64,000 nucleotides of DNA from Pseudomonas aestuarii (GTDB taxonomy: Bacteria; Pseudomonadota; Gammaproteobacteria; Pseudomonadales; Pseudomonadaceae): positions 372,001-436,000 of the forward strand of contig NZ_JAQJZJ010000001.1 of the NCBI RefSeq assembly GCF_027988105.1, read 5' to 3'. The position numbers and the translations under genes were made by a program. Numbering within the stretch: position 1 is the stretch's first letter; the number at the start of each line of letters is the position of its first letter. The notes under the pieces are model-generated. The model made no database searches and was not told the origin of the DNA. It saw only the letters and a program-made list of their open reading frames with translations. Positions 37,464-46,757 of this stretch are shown in pieces.

Positions 37464-38462
37464 ATGCAAGTGAGACACCTGCTGCTGATCGCCATCCTCG
37501 CCCTTACCGCTGCCTGCTCGTCCAAGGACGTACTCGACGAGAACCTGAGCGAGTCCGAACTGTACCAGCAGGCCCAAAGCGATCTGGACAGCAAGAGCTA
37601 CACCAGTGCGGTGGCCAAGCTCAAGGCTCTGGAATCACGTTATCCGTTCGGCCGTTATGCCGAACAGGCCCAGCTTGAGCTGATCTACGCCTACTACAAG
37701 AACGCCGAGCCGGAAGCCGCAAGGTCGGCCGCCGAGCGCTTCATTCGCCTGCATCCACAGCATGCGAACGTCGACTACGCCTATTACGTCAAGGGCCTGG
37801 CTGCTTTCGACCAGGACCGTGGCCTGATCGCCCGCTTCCTGCCGCTGGACATGTCCAAGCGCGACCCCGGTGCTGCCCGCGACTCCTATAACGAGTTCGC
37901 CCAGCTCACCAGCCGCTACCCGAACAGCCGTTACTCGCCGGATGCCAAGCAGCGCATGATCTACCTGCGCAACCTGCTGGCCGCTTACGAGATCCATGTG
38001 GCTCACTACTACCTGACTCGTCAGGCTTACGTGGCGGCCGCCAATCGTGGCCGCTATGTTGTGGAGAACTTCCAGGAAACCCCGGCAGTCGGCGATGGCC
38101 TGGCGGTGATGACCGAGGCATACCAGCGCCTGACCCTGGACGAACTGGCCGCGACCAGCCTGGAAGCCCTCAAGCTCAACTACCCGGATCACCCAAGCCT
38201 GGTCGATGGCGAGTTCGTGCCCAGTGAGGAAGCCGACAACCGTTCCTGGCTGACCAAGGTCACGCTCGGCCTGATTGAAAGCGATACGCCGCTGCCGCCG
38301 GGCGAAACCCGCGCCAATCAGGATGTGGTCCGCCAGTACGAAGACGCCGAAGCGCAGATCCCCGAGGAGCTGAAGTCGGCAAGCGCAGACCAGCCAAGCC
38401 AGAAAGCCCAGGGCCGCAAGCGCTCCTGGTTCAGCTACGCGACCTTCGGCTTGTTCGACTGA
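37464..38462 (+). CDS. bamD: outer membrane assembly lipoprotein BamD (ComL)
   Basis: BamD is the essential lipoprotein of the BAM complex that inserts beta-barrel proteins into the outer membrane, including the secretin used by type IV pili. The 332-residue precursor has a signal peptide with lipobox LTAAC (Cys18). TPR helices follow, with [24 protein letters not shown] (in part [20 protein letters not shown]), AERFIRLHP and the [20 protein letters not shown] repeat. The ATG at 37464 is chosen because it gives a normal lipoprotein signal. It is divergent from rluD and ends at a strong terminator. Confidence 0.96.
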   Translation: MQVRHLLLIAILALTAACSSKDVLDENLSESELYQQAQSDLDSKSYTSAVAKLKALESRYPFGRYAEQAQLELIYAYYKNAEPEAARSAAERFIRLHPQHANVDYAYYVKGLAAFDQDRGLIARFLPLDMSKRDPGAARDSYNEFAQLTSRYPNSRYSPDAKQRMIYLRNLLAAYEIHVAHYYLTRQAYVAAANRGRYVVENFQETPAVGDGLAVMTEAYQRLTLDELAATSLEALKLNYPDHPSLVDGEFVPSEEADNRSWLTKVTLGLIESDTPLPPGETRANQDVVRQYEDAEAQIPEELKSASADQPSQKAQGRKRSWFSYATFGLFD

Positions 38463-38489
38463 ATACCTGAACAGCGAGACGCAGAATCG

Positions 38490-38525
38490 ATGCCGCGCAC
38501 TTGAGACAAGTGCGCGGCATTTTTT
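38490..38525 (+). terminator. terminator of bamD
   Basis: A perfect 13-bp stem, ATGCCGCGCACTT and AAGTGCGCGGCAT, with a GAGAC loop is followed by TTTTT, 27 bases after the bamD stop. Confidence 0.95.
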
Positions 38526-38593
38526 ATGGGCGGAACCGATCCCGCTGCTCCATGGGCTGTCACGCGCCGCCGGCCGTGCATCGTGGTTGATGG

Positions 38594-38655
38594 GTGCGCC
38601 ACAACAGCTGGCGGGTTGTCGCCACGCGCCGAACCAAGCGCCATGCGGGCCGTGC
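38594..38655. repeat. inverted copy of the GCGACAACCCGCC repeat family
   Basis: GTGCGCCACAACAGCTGGCGGGTTGTCGC is the complement of the family core, followed by GCGCCGAACCAAGCGCCATGCGGGC. It lies between the bamD terminator and the clpB promoter. Confidence 0.65.
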
Positions 38656-38706
38656 CGCCAAAACGCCCATCCACTGCTGGGTATGACCCAGATCAACGTC
38701 GCTGCG

Positions 38707-38734
38707 CTTGAAACTTGCACAATCGTCCTCATCT
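38707..38734 (+). promoter_or_regulatory. sigma32 (heat-shock) promoter of clpB
   Basis: CTTGAAA (38707-38713) is a perfect sigma32 -35 element. After 13 bases, CCTCATCT (38727-38734) matches seven of eight positions of the -10 CCCCATNT. It lies 75 bases before the clpB start. Confidence 0.85.
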
Positions 38735-38808
38735 AGTCTTCATCTCGGCAGGCTTTCAATACAGGGGTGTCCATCGCGCCGGCCTGCTCTTAAAGGAAGG
38801 ATGACGCA

Positions 38809-41373
38809 ATGCGAATCGACCGTTTAACCAGCAAGCTGCAACTTGCACTCTCCGACGCCCAATCCCTGGCCGTCGGCCTCGATCATGCCGCCATCGAGCC
38901 GCTGCACCTGATGCAGGCGCTGCTCGACCAGCAGGGTGGTTCGATCATGCCGCTGCTGAGGCAGGTTGGCTTCGACGTCAACAGCCTGCGCCAGGGGTTG
39001 AGTCAGGAGCTCGATCGCCTGGGCAAGATCCAGAACCCTACCGGTGACATCAACCTGTCCCAGGATCTGGCGCGCCTGCTCAACCAGGCCGACCGCCTGT
39101 CCCAGCAGAAGGGTGACCAGTTCATCTCCAGCGAGCTGGTGCTGTTGGCCGCCCTGGACGAAGGCACCAAGCTGGGCAAATTGCTGCTCGCCCAGGGCGT
39201 GAGCAAGAAAGCCCTGGAGAACGCCATCAGCAACCTGCGCGGCGGCGACGCGGTGAACGACCCGAATGCCGAGGAGTCCCGTCAGGCGCTGGACAAATAC
39301 ACCGTCGACCTGACCAAGCGTGCCGAGGAGGGCAAGCTGGATCCGGTGATCGGCCGTGACGACGAGATCCGTCGCACCATCCAGGTGTTGCAGCGTCGCA
39401 CCAAGAACAATCCGGTGCTGATCGGCGAGCCGGGCGTGGGCAAGACCGCGATTGTCGAAGGCCTGGCCCAGCGCATCGTCAACGGCGAAGTGCCGGATGG
39501 CCTGAAGGACAAGCGCGTGCTGTCGCTGGACATGGGCGCATTGATCGCCGGGGCGAAGTTCCGCGGTGAGTTCGAGGAGCGCCTGAAGGCGGTGCTCAAT
39601 GAGCTGGGCAAGCAGGAAGGGCGGATCATCCTGTTTATCGACGAAATCCACACCATGGTTGGCGCCGGCAAGGCCGAGGGCTCCATGGATGCCGGCAATA
39701 TGCTCAAGCCGGCCCTGGCGCGTGGCGAATTGCATTGCGTCGGCGCCACCACTCTGGACGAATACCGCCAGTACATCGAGAAGGACGCCGCCCTGGAGCG
39801 CCGCTTCCAGAAGGTGCTGGTCGATGAGCCGAGTGAGGAGGACACCATCGCCATCCTGCGTGGCCTCAAGGAGCGCTACGAGGTGCACCACAAGGTGGCA
39901 ATCACCGACGGTGCGATCATCGCCGCGGCCAAGCTCAGTCACCGCTACATCACCGACCGGCAGCTGCCGGACAAAGCCATCGACCTGATCGACGAGGCCG
40001 CCAGCCGTATCCGCATGGAGATCGACTCCAAGCCGGAGGTGCTCGATCGTTTGGAGCGCCGGCTGATCCAGCTCAAGGTCGAAGCCCAGGCGTTGAAGAA
40101 AGAAGACGACGAAGCGGCGATCAAGCGCCTGGAAAAACTCAAGGAAGACATCGCCCGGCTGGAGCGCGAGTACGCCGACCTTGAAGACATCTGGAAGGCG
40201 GAAAAGGCCGAGGTGCAGGGCTCCGCACAAATCCAGCAGAAAATCGAGCAGTCGCGCCAGGAGCTGGAAACCGCGCGGCGCAAGGGTGATCTCAGCCGCA
40301 TGGCCGAACTGCAGTACGGCATCATTCCGGACCTGGAGCGCAGCCTGCAGATGGTCGACCAGCACGGCAAGACCGAGAACCAGCTGCTGCGCAGCAAGGT
40401 CACCGAGGAAGAAATTGCCGAGGTGGTGTCCAAGTGGACCGGTATCCCGGTATCGAAGATGCTCGAAGGCGAGCGCGACAAGCTGCTGAAGATGGAAGGC
40501 CTGCTGCACCAGCGGGTGATCGGCCAGAATGAAGCGGTGGTCGCCGTGGCCAGTGCGGTGCGGCGTTCGCGCGCCGGGCTGTCCGACCCGAACCGGCCGA
40601 GCGGCTCCTTCCTGTTCCTCGGCCCGACCGGGGTGGGCAAGACCGAGCTGTGCAAGGCCCTGGCCGAGTTCCTCTTCGATACCGAGGAGGCGCTGGTACG
40701 CATCGACATGTCCGAGTTCATGGAGAAGCATTCCGTGTCGCGGCTGATCGGTGCGCCGCCCGGTTACGTCGGCTACGAAGAAGGCGGCTACCTGACCGAG
40801 GCCGTGCGCCGCAAGCCTTACTCGGTGGTACTGCTGGACGAGGTGGAGAAGGCGCACCCGGATGTTTTCAATATCCTTTTGCAGGTCATGGAAGATGGCC
40901 GCCTGACCGACAGTCATGGGCGTACCGTCGACTTCCGGAATAGCGTGATCGTGATGACCTCCAACCTCGGCTCCGCGCAGATTCAGGAGCTGGTCGGTGA
41001 TCGCGAGGCGCAACATGCAGCGGTGATGGATGCGGTGAGCAAGCATTTCCGTCCGGAATTCGTCAACCGCATCGACGAAGTGGTGGTGTTCGAGCCGCTG
41101 GCCCGTGAGCAGATTGCCGGTATTGCGCAAATCCAGTTGGGTCGCTTGCGTCAACGCCTGGCCGAGCGCGAGCTGAGTCTGGAACTGAGCGACGAGGCCT
41201 TGGACAAGCTGGTCGCCATCGGCTACGACCCGGTCTACGGTGCGCGGCCGCTGAAGCGGGCCATCCAGCGCTGGATCGAGAACCCGCTGGCGCAGTTGAT
41301 CCTCGCCGGCAAGTTCGGCCCTGGCAGCACCGTCACCGGCACAGTCGAGCACGACGAAATCGTCTTCGTCTGA
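38809..41373 (+). CDS. clpB: ATP-dependent disaggregase ClpB
   Basis: ClpB is the cytoplasmic Hsp100 chaperone that, with DnaK, pulls proteins out of aggregates after heat stress. The 854-residue protein has the N-terminal Clp repeat domain (1-145). The first AAA+ module has Walker [11 protein letters not shown] near residue 205, and the coiled-coil middle domain (about 405-525) is rich in Glu, Lys and Leu. The second AAA+ module has [10 protein letters not shown] near residue 605 and the C-terminal D2-small domain. AAGGAAGG precedes the ATG. The length is typical. A single-gene transcript is expected, with a sigma32 promoter upstream and a strong terminator downstream. Confidence 0.98.
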   Translation: MRIDRLTSKLQLALSDAQSLAVGLDHAAIEPLHLMQALLDQQGGSIMPLLRQVGFDVNSLRQGLSQELDRLGKIQNPTGDINLSQDLARLLNQADRLSQQKGDQFISSELVLLAALDEGTKLGKLLLAQGVSKKALENAISNLRGGDAVNDPNAEESRQALDKYTVDLTKRAEEGKLDPVIGRDDEIRRTIQVLQRRTKNNPVLIGEPGVGKTAIVEGLAQRIVNGEVPDGLKDKRVLSLDMGALIAGAKFRGEFEERLKAVLNELGKQEGRIILFIDEIHTMVGAGKAEGSMDAGNMLKPALARGELHCVGATTLDEYRQYIEKDAALERRFQKVLVDEPSEEDTIAILRGLKERYEVHHKVAITDGAIIAAAKLSHRYITDRQLPDKAIDLIDEAASRIRMEIDSKPEVLDRLERRLIQLKVEAQALKKEDDEAAIKRLEKLKEDIARLEREYADLEDIWKAEKAEVQGSAQIQQKIEQSRQELETARRKGDLSRMAELQYGIIPDLERSLQMVDQHGKTENQLLRSKVTEEEIAEVVSKWTGIPVSKMLEGERDKLLKMEGLLHQRVIGQNEAVVAVASAVRRSRAGLSDPNRPSGSFLFLGPTGVGKTELCKALAEFLFDTEEALVRIDMSEFMEKHSVSRLIGAPPGYVGYEEGGYLTEAVRRKPYSVVLLDEVEKAHPDVFNILLQVMEDGRLTDSHGRTVDFRNSVIVMTSNLGSAQIQELVGDREAQHAAVMDAVSKHFRPEFVNRIDEVVVFEPLAREQIAGIAQIQLGRLRQRLAERELSLELSDEALDKLVAIGYDPVYGARPLKRAIQRWIENPLAQLILAGKFGPGSTVTGTVEHDEIVFV

Positions 41374-41388
41374 GTGCGCCGCAACATC

Positions 41389-41428
41389 AACGCCCCGTCA
41401 CGGCCAGCGCCGTGCGGGGCGTTTTTTA
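41389..41428 (+). terminator. terminator of clpB
   Basis: AACGCCCCGTCACGGC and GCCGTGCGGGGCGTT pair (one mismatch) and run into TTTTTT, 16 bases after the clpB stop. Confidence 0.93.
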
Positions 41429-41487
41429 TAGGTTTGCGGCTTGGCAGTGAGCCTTGCAGGCACGGCTCTTGTGGGGTGGGGCATAGT

Positions 41488-41683
41488 GATGGGTATCGAG
41501 GCGCTCATCCTACGCTGCCCGCACGATCCTGCAGGTGGCGGTCAGGGCTTTTTGTAGGATGCGGTTGAGCGAAGCGATACCCATCAATCGGTTGCCCATC
41601 CGCCGGATTTATTGGTTTACCGCAGATCGCTGTGATGGGGATCGCTTCACTCATCCTGCGCGGCCCGCACCAGTCTACGGGGG
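41488..41683. repeat. REPIN (41488-41585) and extra REP (41634-41683)
   Basis: GATGGGTATCGAGGCGCTCATCCTAC faces GTAGGATGCGGTTGAGCGAAGCGATACCCATC, and a further arm GATGGGGATCGCTTCACTCATCC follows. These fill the 41374-41689 gap between clpB and the PilZ gene, together with the clpB terminator. Confidence 0.85.
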
Positions 41684-41689
41684 TAGCAC

Positions 41690-42022
41690 TTAAAGATGCT
41701 TGAGCAGCACCTCCAGTGCGGCGGACTGGTCGGGTTCCAGGTCGATGATGTGGAAGCCGGCCCAGCAGTGTTGGCCGTCGGCGCCGGGGCGGCTCCATAA
41801 GCAGTCGACGTTCAGCTGGATCTCGCCGACGCCTTCGATCACCTCTTCGCTGACCAGTCGGCATGCGACCAGGCTGTCCGCTCGGTGCGGCTTGTCGCTG
41901 AACAGCATGAAGCCATCGGCAGAGAGGTCAGCCACCCGCCCGAGGCGTTGTCCGGTATGCAGTTCAAAGACTTCCAGCTGCAACTCGGTACTGCGACGGC
42001 TGTGCTGACGACGATCGTCCAT
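41690..42022 (-). CDS. PilZ domain protein (putative c-di-GMP receptor)
   Basis: This 110-residue protein is a single PilZ domain. The c-di-GMP-binding motifs are present: an RxxxR at the N-terminus (RRQHSRR) and D-x-S-x-x-G (DLSADG) about 25 residues later. No membrane segment or extra domain is visible. AAGGAG lies six bases before the ATG. It starts 18 bases after the DUF1631 gene on the same strand and is probably cotranscribed with it. Specific targets cannot be read from the sequence, but pilus or flagellar control is common for such proteins. Confidence 0.88.
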   Translation of the reverse strand: MDDRRQHSRRSTELQLEVFELHTGQRLGRVADLSADGFMLFSDKPHRADSLVACRLVSEEVIEGVGEIQLNVDCLWSRPGADGQHCWAGFHIIDLEPDQSAALEVLLKHL

Positions 42023-42039
42023 GGAGGCTCCTTGGCGGG

Positions 42040-44391
42040 CTAGCGGGGTTTGCTCGTGCGGCCGCTAATGCGTTGCAGTACACGATAAATGGCGTTGAGG
42101 GCACGATCCACCAGCGGCGCATCGCTTTCGGCTGGAACGATGCGGGCCAGGCCCTGTTCCATTTCGGTGGCCAGCAGGGTCAAGGGTTTGATCGCCGCCC
42201 GTTGGCCGCTGTGATCGACAAACATGTAATTGCGCGTAGTCGGGCTGAACCAGGAGAGCTTGAGCTGGTGGGGTTGATTGTCGGTGAGAAATTCGAACCA
42301 GGTGCCGAATTCGATCTGGCTCAGCTCCCGGGCGAATTCCTGCGCGCGGGCCGATAGGCCGGACTCACGGGGCGCCAGAGTGGCGAGCAAGGCGTCCTCG
42401 CCGAGCATGGCGCCCAGCGCGCTCGGCGGGAGCTGTGGGGCGAAGGTCTCGGCGAGTTGCGGTTGCTTGGCCTGTGCGGCGTATTGGCAGGCGACCAGAT
42501 CCTGCAGCAGGCGGCGAATGCCGTCCTCGTGGTAGCCCCCGAGCAGTTGCAGGCCTTTGCGCAAATCATCCAGCAGTGCCACGCGCAACGCTTGCAGTTG
42601 TTGGCGGCCATTTTCATCCAGCGGCGTGCCGCTCCAGGCCAGTTGCTCGGCCACTTCACCGGCGCGTTGCCACTCGCTGCTGTTCTCGCTATGACGCAGC
42701 AGGGTAAAGACCAGGACGTCGGTCCAGGTCAGCTCGAGAAAGTTGCGAATGATCGCGGGTGTCTGGCGTTGGTTCAGGCAGCGGGCAATCACGTCCATGG
42801 CCTGCTGGCGGGCGCCAAGCAGCTTGTCACGGCCCTTGACGGCTTCCACGGCGCGGCGTTCGAGCAGTTCGACCTTGTGCTTGAGGGTGGCGGTATAGGC
42901 GTCGAATTGTACGAGGAGTCCCTCGAACAGCAAGAGATCGCCGCTGTCGGCGCCGACCACCTGCTCCACCACCCACTTCATCTTGGCCAGCAGGGCGCGT
43001 TCATTGGTCTCGCCGCCGTAGAGCACGCCTGCCTGGGCCATGCTGTTGAGCAGGCGGCGCGCCGGATGCTGATGCTGAGTGAACAGCGCCTTGTCTTGCA
43101 GCGCCACTTTCAGATAGGGCGTGTGCAGGTGGGAGAGGGTGGTCTTGTAGCTGTCGATCAGGCAGGTGTCGTCGAGGATAAAGTCAAACAGCATGCCGAC
43201 CAGGTCGATCACGTCGGCCTCCTGCTCCGACAGCTTCTGTTGGCCCGGGCGTTGGCTGAAGGCTTCCAGTTGGCGCTGCAGGTCGACCTTCAAGCCTTCG
43301 ACCTGCTGCGGGCTATGCAGGCGCTGCGCCAGCTCTTCGGCAGACTGGCGCTGCATGCGGTTCAGGGCGTCGAGCAGATCGCTGGCGCTGTAGGTGCTGG
43401 TGGCGTTGCGCGGGGCAAAACTGGCAATGCTGCGTGTGCCGCCGAGCAAGGGCGCGTCAACATCGCGCTGGCGATGCTCGCCGAGCAGAGCGGCCAGACC
43501 CTGCAGCAGGGCTGTCGGGTTGCTCGGGGGCGGGCCATTGAGGTCGAGCGGCAGTGGCGGGGCTGAGCTATCGGGTGGGCTTGTCGAGGGGGTGGCGCGG
43601 GCCCGGGTCGGATCGCTGGCTGGCCGTTGCGGCGTGGCAGTGGCGGCGTTGGGTGTCTTGTCCGCTCGTTTGGGCTCGGGGGCGCGCTGGGCGCTGAACT
43701 TGAGCGTGGGCAGTACGCCTGCGTCGATCAGGCGCTGGTTCAGGGCACTATATACAGTGTCCAGGCTGAGCATCACGTACTTGTCGAACAGGCGGTAGAG
43801 GATGGCTTTGATCCGCAACGGCAGCGGGCTGGGCGCCAAGGCCTGGCGAAAGGCCTGGGCAATCATCTGCGGACCGAAGGGATTGTTCTCCTCGATCAGT
43901 TGTTTGCCATTGTTGAGCAGGGCCAGGCGCTGCTCCAGGGCGAACAGTTGTTGCGTGCAGCGTGATTTGACCTGGGCGATCATGGCGGTGATCAGCAGGC
44001 TTTCCTCGTACTCCTCGTCCTGGACCAGGGTGAGCTGTTCGGCATCCAGTTTCGTGGTGCTGGGCGCCGGCTTGAGCTTGCCATCGAGAAAGTCGGAGAA
44101 ATTCTGCGCGATGGTCTGGTGGTAGATTCGTTCGATCTGCGGCCGCTGCTTGCGAATCTCGCGCATGCTGTCGAAGAACAGGGTTTGCACCTGATTGTTC
44201 TCGGCCCTTTCCGCGCACTCGAAGAGGGTGTCATCGATTTGGCCGAAAACGCTGGTCAGTTGCTCTGCCAGTCGATTCATCACCAGGGTGCGACAGCTCT
44301 GCACTAGCTCGCCAAAGCGAGGCTGAATGCCACGGCTGGCGAGGGTCTGTGCAATTTTTGGCGTGTTTGGTGGTATGTCCCGGCTGCTCAT
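42040..44391 (-). CDS. DUF1631 family protein, copy 1
   Basis: This 783-residue cytoplasmic protein belongs to the DUF1631 family. Shared blocks with the second copy at 60834 include DDTLFE.A.RA..N near residue 50, SARRLLN/HPARRLLN..A in the middle, DVIDLVGMLFDFILDD, and a C-terminal beta-rich module (FGTWFEFLTDNQPHQLKLSW, NYMFVDHSG). A low-complexity Pro/Thr/Ala-rich linker spans about residues 235-295. The start at 44391 (MSSRDIPPN) follows AGGAAAG. The C-terminal module looks PilZ-like to me (inference). It is followed by a true PilZ gene. Confidence 0.85.
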   Translation of the reverse strand: MSSRDIPPNTPKIAQTLASRGIQPRFGELVQSCRTLVMNRLAEQLTSVFGQIDDTLFECAERAENNQVQTLFFDSMREIRKQRPQIERIYHQTIAQNFSDFLDGKLKPAPSTTKLDAEQLTLVQDEEYEESLLITAMIAQVKSRCTQQLFALEQRLALLNNGKQLIEENNPFGPQMIAQAFRQALAPSPLPLRIKAILYRLFDKYVMLSLDTVYSALNQRLIDAGVLPTLKFSAQRAPEPKRADKTPNAATATPQRPASDPTRARATPSTSPPDSSAPPLPLDLNGPPPSNPTALLQGLAALLGEHRQRDVDAPLLGGTRSIASFAPRNATSTYSASDLLDALNRMQRQSAEELAQRLHSPQQVEGLKVDLQRQLEAFSQRPGQQKLSEQEADVIDLVGMLFDFILDDTCLIDSYKTTLSHLHTPYLKVALQDKALFTQHQHPARRLLNSMAQAGVLYGGETNERALLAKMKWVVEQVVGADSGDLLLFEGLLVQFDAYTATLKHKVELLERRAVEAVKGRDKLLGARQQAMDVIARCLNQRQTPAIIRNFLELTWTDVLVFTLLRHSENSSEWQRAGEVAEQLAWSGTPLDENGRQQLQALRVALLDDLRKGLQLLGGYHEDGIRRLLQDLVACQYAAQAKQPQLAETFAPQLPPSALGAMLGEDALLATLAPRESGLSARAQEFARELSQIEFGTWFEFLTDNQPHQLKLSWFSPTTRNYMFVDHSGQRAAIKPLTLLATEMEQGLARIVPAESDAPLVDRALNAIYRVLQRISGRTSKPR

Positions 44392-44505
44392 GGACTTTCC
44401 TGATTTAAGCCGTGTGGCGTACATCCTGCGCTGATCAGACTAAAGGAAGATATAGCAGGCACGCCACTCACGTGCAAAGCATTGTCATAAAAGCAATTTA
44501 AGGGG

Positions 44506-44533
44506 TTGACAGACGGCTGCGGAAACGTAAAAT
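44506..44533 (+). promoter_or_regulatory. promoter of the Asn-Pro-Lys tRNA operon
   Basis: Consensus TTGACA (44506-44511) and TAAAAT (44528-44533) are 16 bases apart. A GC-rich stretch GGCGCGCC follows the -10, as in stringently controlled stable-RNA promoters. Confidence 0.85.
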
Positions 44534-44600
44534 GGCGCGCCTCAGACACGGGAAACGGTTCACGCCGAAGCCTAGTAGATGAGAACTGAAAGCACGAAGT

Positions 44601-44676
44601 TCCGCGATAGCTCAGTCGGTAGAGCAAATGACTGTTAATCATTGGGTCCCAGGTTCGAGTCCTGGTCGCGGAGCCA
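44601..44676 (+). tRNA. tRNA-Asn (GTT)
   Basis: This is a 76-base cloverleaf with acceptor TCCGCGA/TCGCGGA, anticodon GTT at 44634-44636, T arm GGTTCGAGTCC and encoded CCA. Confidence 0.97.
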
Positions 44677-44686
44677 ATCTTTCAAT

Positions 44687-44763
44687 CGGGGTATAGCGCA
44701 GTCCGGTAGCGCGCCTGCTTTGGGAGCAGGATGTCGGGAGTTCGAATCCCCCTACCCCGACCA
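44687..44763 (+). tRNA. tRNA-Pro (TGG)
   Basis: This is a 77-base cloverleaf with acceptor CGGGGTA/TACCCCG. The anticodon stem CCTGC/GCAGG encloses TTTGGGA with anticodon TGG at 44721-44723. CCA is encoded. Confidence 0.97.
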
Positions 44764-44768
44764 TTTTT

Positions 44769-44844
44769 GGGTCGTTAGCTCAGTTGGTAGAGCAGTTGGC
44801 TTTTAACCAATTGGTCGTAGGTTCGAATCCCACACGACCCACCA
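44769..44844 (+). tRNA. tRNA-Lys (TTT)
   Basis: This is a 76-base cloverleaf with acceptor GGGTCGT/ACGACCC, anticodon TTT at 44802-44804, T arm GGTTCGAATCC and encoded CCA. Confidence 0.97.
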
Positions 44845-44915
44845 TTTTCACCTGCAGTTGCTTGCAGCGTTGAATCTTAAGGTTGAGATGAGATGTTCAT
44901 CGTCAACCATAAAGG

Positions 44916-44941
44916 AAGCGCCCTCCGGGGCGCTTTTTTTA
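44916..44941 (+). terminator. terminator of the tRNA operon
   Basis: AAGCGCCC and GGGCGCTT pair around TCCG and run into TTTTTTT, about 70 bases past tRNA-Lys. Confidence 0.93.
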
Positions 44942-45000
44942 TGGGCGCGATTTGTCATGGGCTCCGCGACGAGAGCAATTCGGCGATATGTCCGGGAACC

Positions 45001-45090
45001 GTAGGGCGGCATCGGAGCGCAGCGACAACCCGCCGGATTTGCGCCGCGCCTATAAACCCATGGTGCACTGCCTGCGGCGAGTGACCCTGC
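45001..45090. repeat. copy of the GCGACAACCCGCC repeat family
   Basis: GTAGGGCGGCATCGGAGCGCAGCGACAACCCGCC, then GCGCCGCGCC and TGGTGCACTGCCTGCGGCGAGTG, in the standard block order. It fills much of the gap between the tRNA terminator and ndh. Confidence 0.75.
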
Positions 45091-45140
45091 GGGAGCGCAA
45101 GGGCTGACGAATGCATCTGCCCCGGCGCCCCGCATATCGA

Positions 45141-46448
45141 TCAGTGCAGCTTCAGGCGTGGCTCGGTGCTGCGGCCGATGCGGTCGCTGAGCATCAGCAG
45201 CAGCGTGCGCAACGGGCCGTACAGCGCCATCTGGTGCATGCGGTAGAGCGAGACATAGAACACCCGCGCCAGCCAGCCTTCGAGCATCACACTGCCGGTG
45301 AGGTTGCCCATCAGGTTGCCGATCGCCGAAAAACTCGACAGCGAGATCAGCGAGCCGTAATCGCGGTAGCGGTATTCCGGCAGGGCTTGGCCCTGGCCGT
45401 CGATGCGCAGTTTCAGCGACTTGACCAGCAGCGAGGCTTGCTGGTGAGCGGCTTGGGCGCGTGGCGGCACGTTGCGTCCTTCGCTGTCGGGTTGCGGGCA
45501 GGCGGCGCAGTCACCGAAGGCGAAGATATTGTCGTCGCGGGTGGTTTGCAGGGTAGGGCGCACCTGTAGCTGGTTGATCCGGTTACTTTCCAGGCCATCG
45601 AGGTCCTTGAGGAAGCCAGGCGCGCGAATCCCTGCGGCCCAGACCTTGAGGCTGGCGGTGATGGTGTCGCCCTGGGCGGTGTGCAGGGCATCGCGGGTCA
45701 CCAGGCTGACCGAGGCGTTGGTCATGACCGTCACACCGAGGTTTTCCAGGGTCTTGTGCACCGGCTTGCCGATCCGCTCCGGCAGTGCCGGGAGTACCCG
45801 GGGGCCGGCCTCGATCAGGGTAATGCGCATGTTTTCCGGGTGGATGCTGTCCAGTCCATAGGCCGCCAATTGATGCGCCGCATGGTGCAGTTCGGCTGCC
45901 AGTTCCACGCCGGTGGCGCCGGCACCGACGATGGCCACATTGATCTGCTCGGTGGTATCGCTCTGGCTAGCGTGGGCGCGCAAATAGTGGCTGAGCAACT
46001 GGCTGTGGAAGCGCTCGGCCTGTTCGCGGGTGTCGAGAAACAGGCAGTGTTCGGCGGCGCCCGCGGTGCCGAAATCGTTGGTGGTGCTGCCGACCGCGAT
46101 CACCAGGCTGTCGTAGCCCAGTTGTCGCTCGGGCACCAGCACTTCGCCACGCTCGTCGAGCGTGGCGCTGAGGGTGATGCGCTGCTCGGTCCGGTCGAGC
46201 CCGGTCATGCGCCCGAGCTGGAACTCGAAATGATTCCACTTGGCCTGGGCCACGTAGTTCAATTCGTCTTCCGAGGAGTTCAGCGAGCCGGCGGCCACCT
46301 CATGCAGCAGCGGTTTCCAGATGTGCGTCAGGTTGGCGTCGACCAGGGTGATCTTGGCTTTGCCGCGTTTACCCAGAGTTCTACCCAGGCGGGTAGCAAG
46401 CTCCAGGCCGCCGGCACCGCCGCCGACGATCAGGATTCGATGGGACAT
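45141..46448 (-). CDS. ndh: type II NADH dehydrogenase (non-proton-pumping)
   Basis: Ndh transfers electrons from NADH to ubiquinone at the inner face of the cytoplasmic membrane without pumping protons. The 435-residue protein has two Rossmann motifs: FAD-binding ILIVGGGAGGLELATRLG at the N-terminus and NAD-binding VAIVGAGATGVELAAEL near residue 170. The conserved FAD segment DDNIFAFGDCAACP lies near 310. The C-terminus has amphipathic/hydrophobic stretches that should attach it to the membrane. PAO1 has ndh (PA4538) here. The ubiquinone it uses depends on IspB. Confidence 0.95.
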   Translation of the reverse strand: MSHRILIVGGGAGGLELATRLGRTLGKRGKAKITLVDANLTHIWKPLLHEVAAGSLNSSEDELNYVAQAKWNHFEFQLGRMTGLDRTEQRITLSATLDERGEVLVPERQLGYDSLVIAVGSTTNDFGTAGAAEHCLFLDTREQAERFHSQLLSHYLRAHASQSDTTEQINVAIVGAGATGVELAAELHHAAHQLAAYGLDSIHPENMRITLIEAGPRVLPALPERIGKPVHKTLENLGVTVMTNASVSLVTRDALHTAQGDTITASLKVWAAGIRAPGFLKDLDGLESNRINQLQVRPTLQTTRDDNIFAFGDCAACPQPDSEGRNVPPRAQAAHQQASLLVKSLKLRIDGQGQALPEYRYRDYGSLISLSSFSAIGNLMGNLTGSVMLEGWLARVFYVSLYRMHQMALYGPLRTLLLMLSDRIGRSTEPRLKLH

Positions 46449-46511
46449 TGATTACTCTCACAAGGCTTGGAAAAAAATTCGTTAAGTCTTGCTGGGCGAG
46501 CGCAAAGCAGC

Positions 46512-46685
46512 TCATAGCACCAGGCGACTCAGAAGGCGGCTCAGCAGGCCCAGGGCGATCACCGTGCCGACAATGATCAGCAACAAGCGCCACACCTTGA
46601 AGGGTTGACGTTCGACTTGATGTTGCGGGGCACTCAGATACTGGTCGACGAGTTTTTGATCGTCGGGACTCAGGCGGCTGGACAT
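46512..46685 (-). CDS. 57-aa single-pass membrane protein (DUF3094 family)
   Basis: This short gene encodes 57 residues: a polar N-terminal third (MSSRLSPDDQKLVDQYLSAP), a basic stretch, then one membrane segment (WRLLLIIVGTVIALGLLS) and a basic tail. CGAGG lies six bases before the ATG at 46685. I recognise it as the DUF3094 family of small Pseudomonas membrane proteins (PA4537-like in PAO1), next to ndh. It is 63 bases upstream of ndh on the same strand and may be cotranscribed with it. Function is unknown. Confidence 0.8.
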   Translation of the reverse strand: MSSRLSPDDQKLVDQYLSAPQHQVERQPFKVWRLLLIIVGTVIALGLLSRLLSRLVL

Positions 46686-46757
46686 AGAAACCTCGAAGGA
46701 TCAGACCCTGGGGGAACCCTGCGGTTCTCGGTCGGCCTGTGGATGGTGGCTATTTTA

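Noticed and set aside
38824..41352. An 842-codon open frame opposite clpB
   Set aside because: It mirrors the codon bias of clpB, shows no family motif and has no ribosome site.
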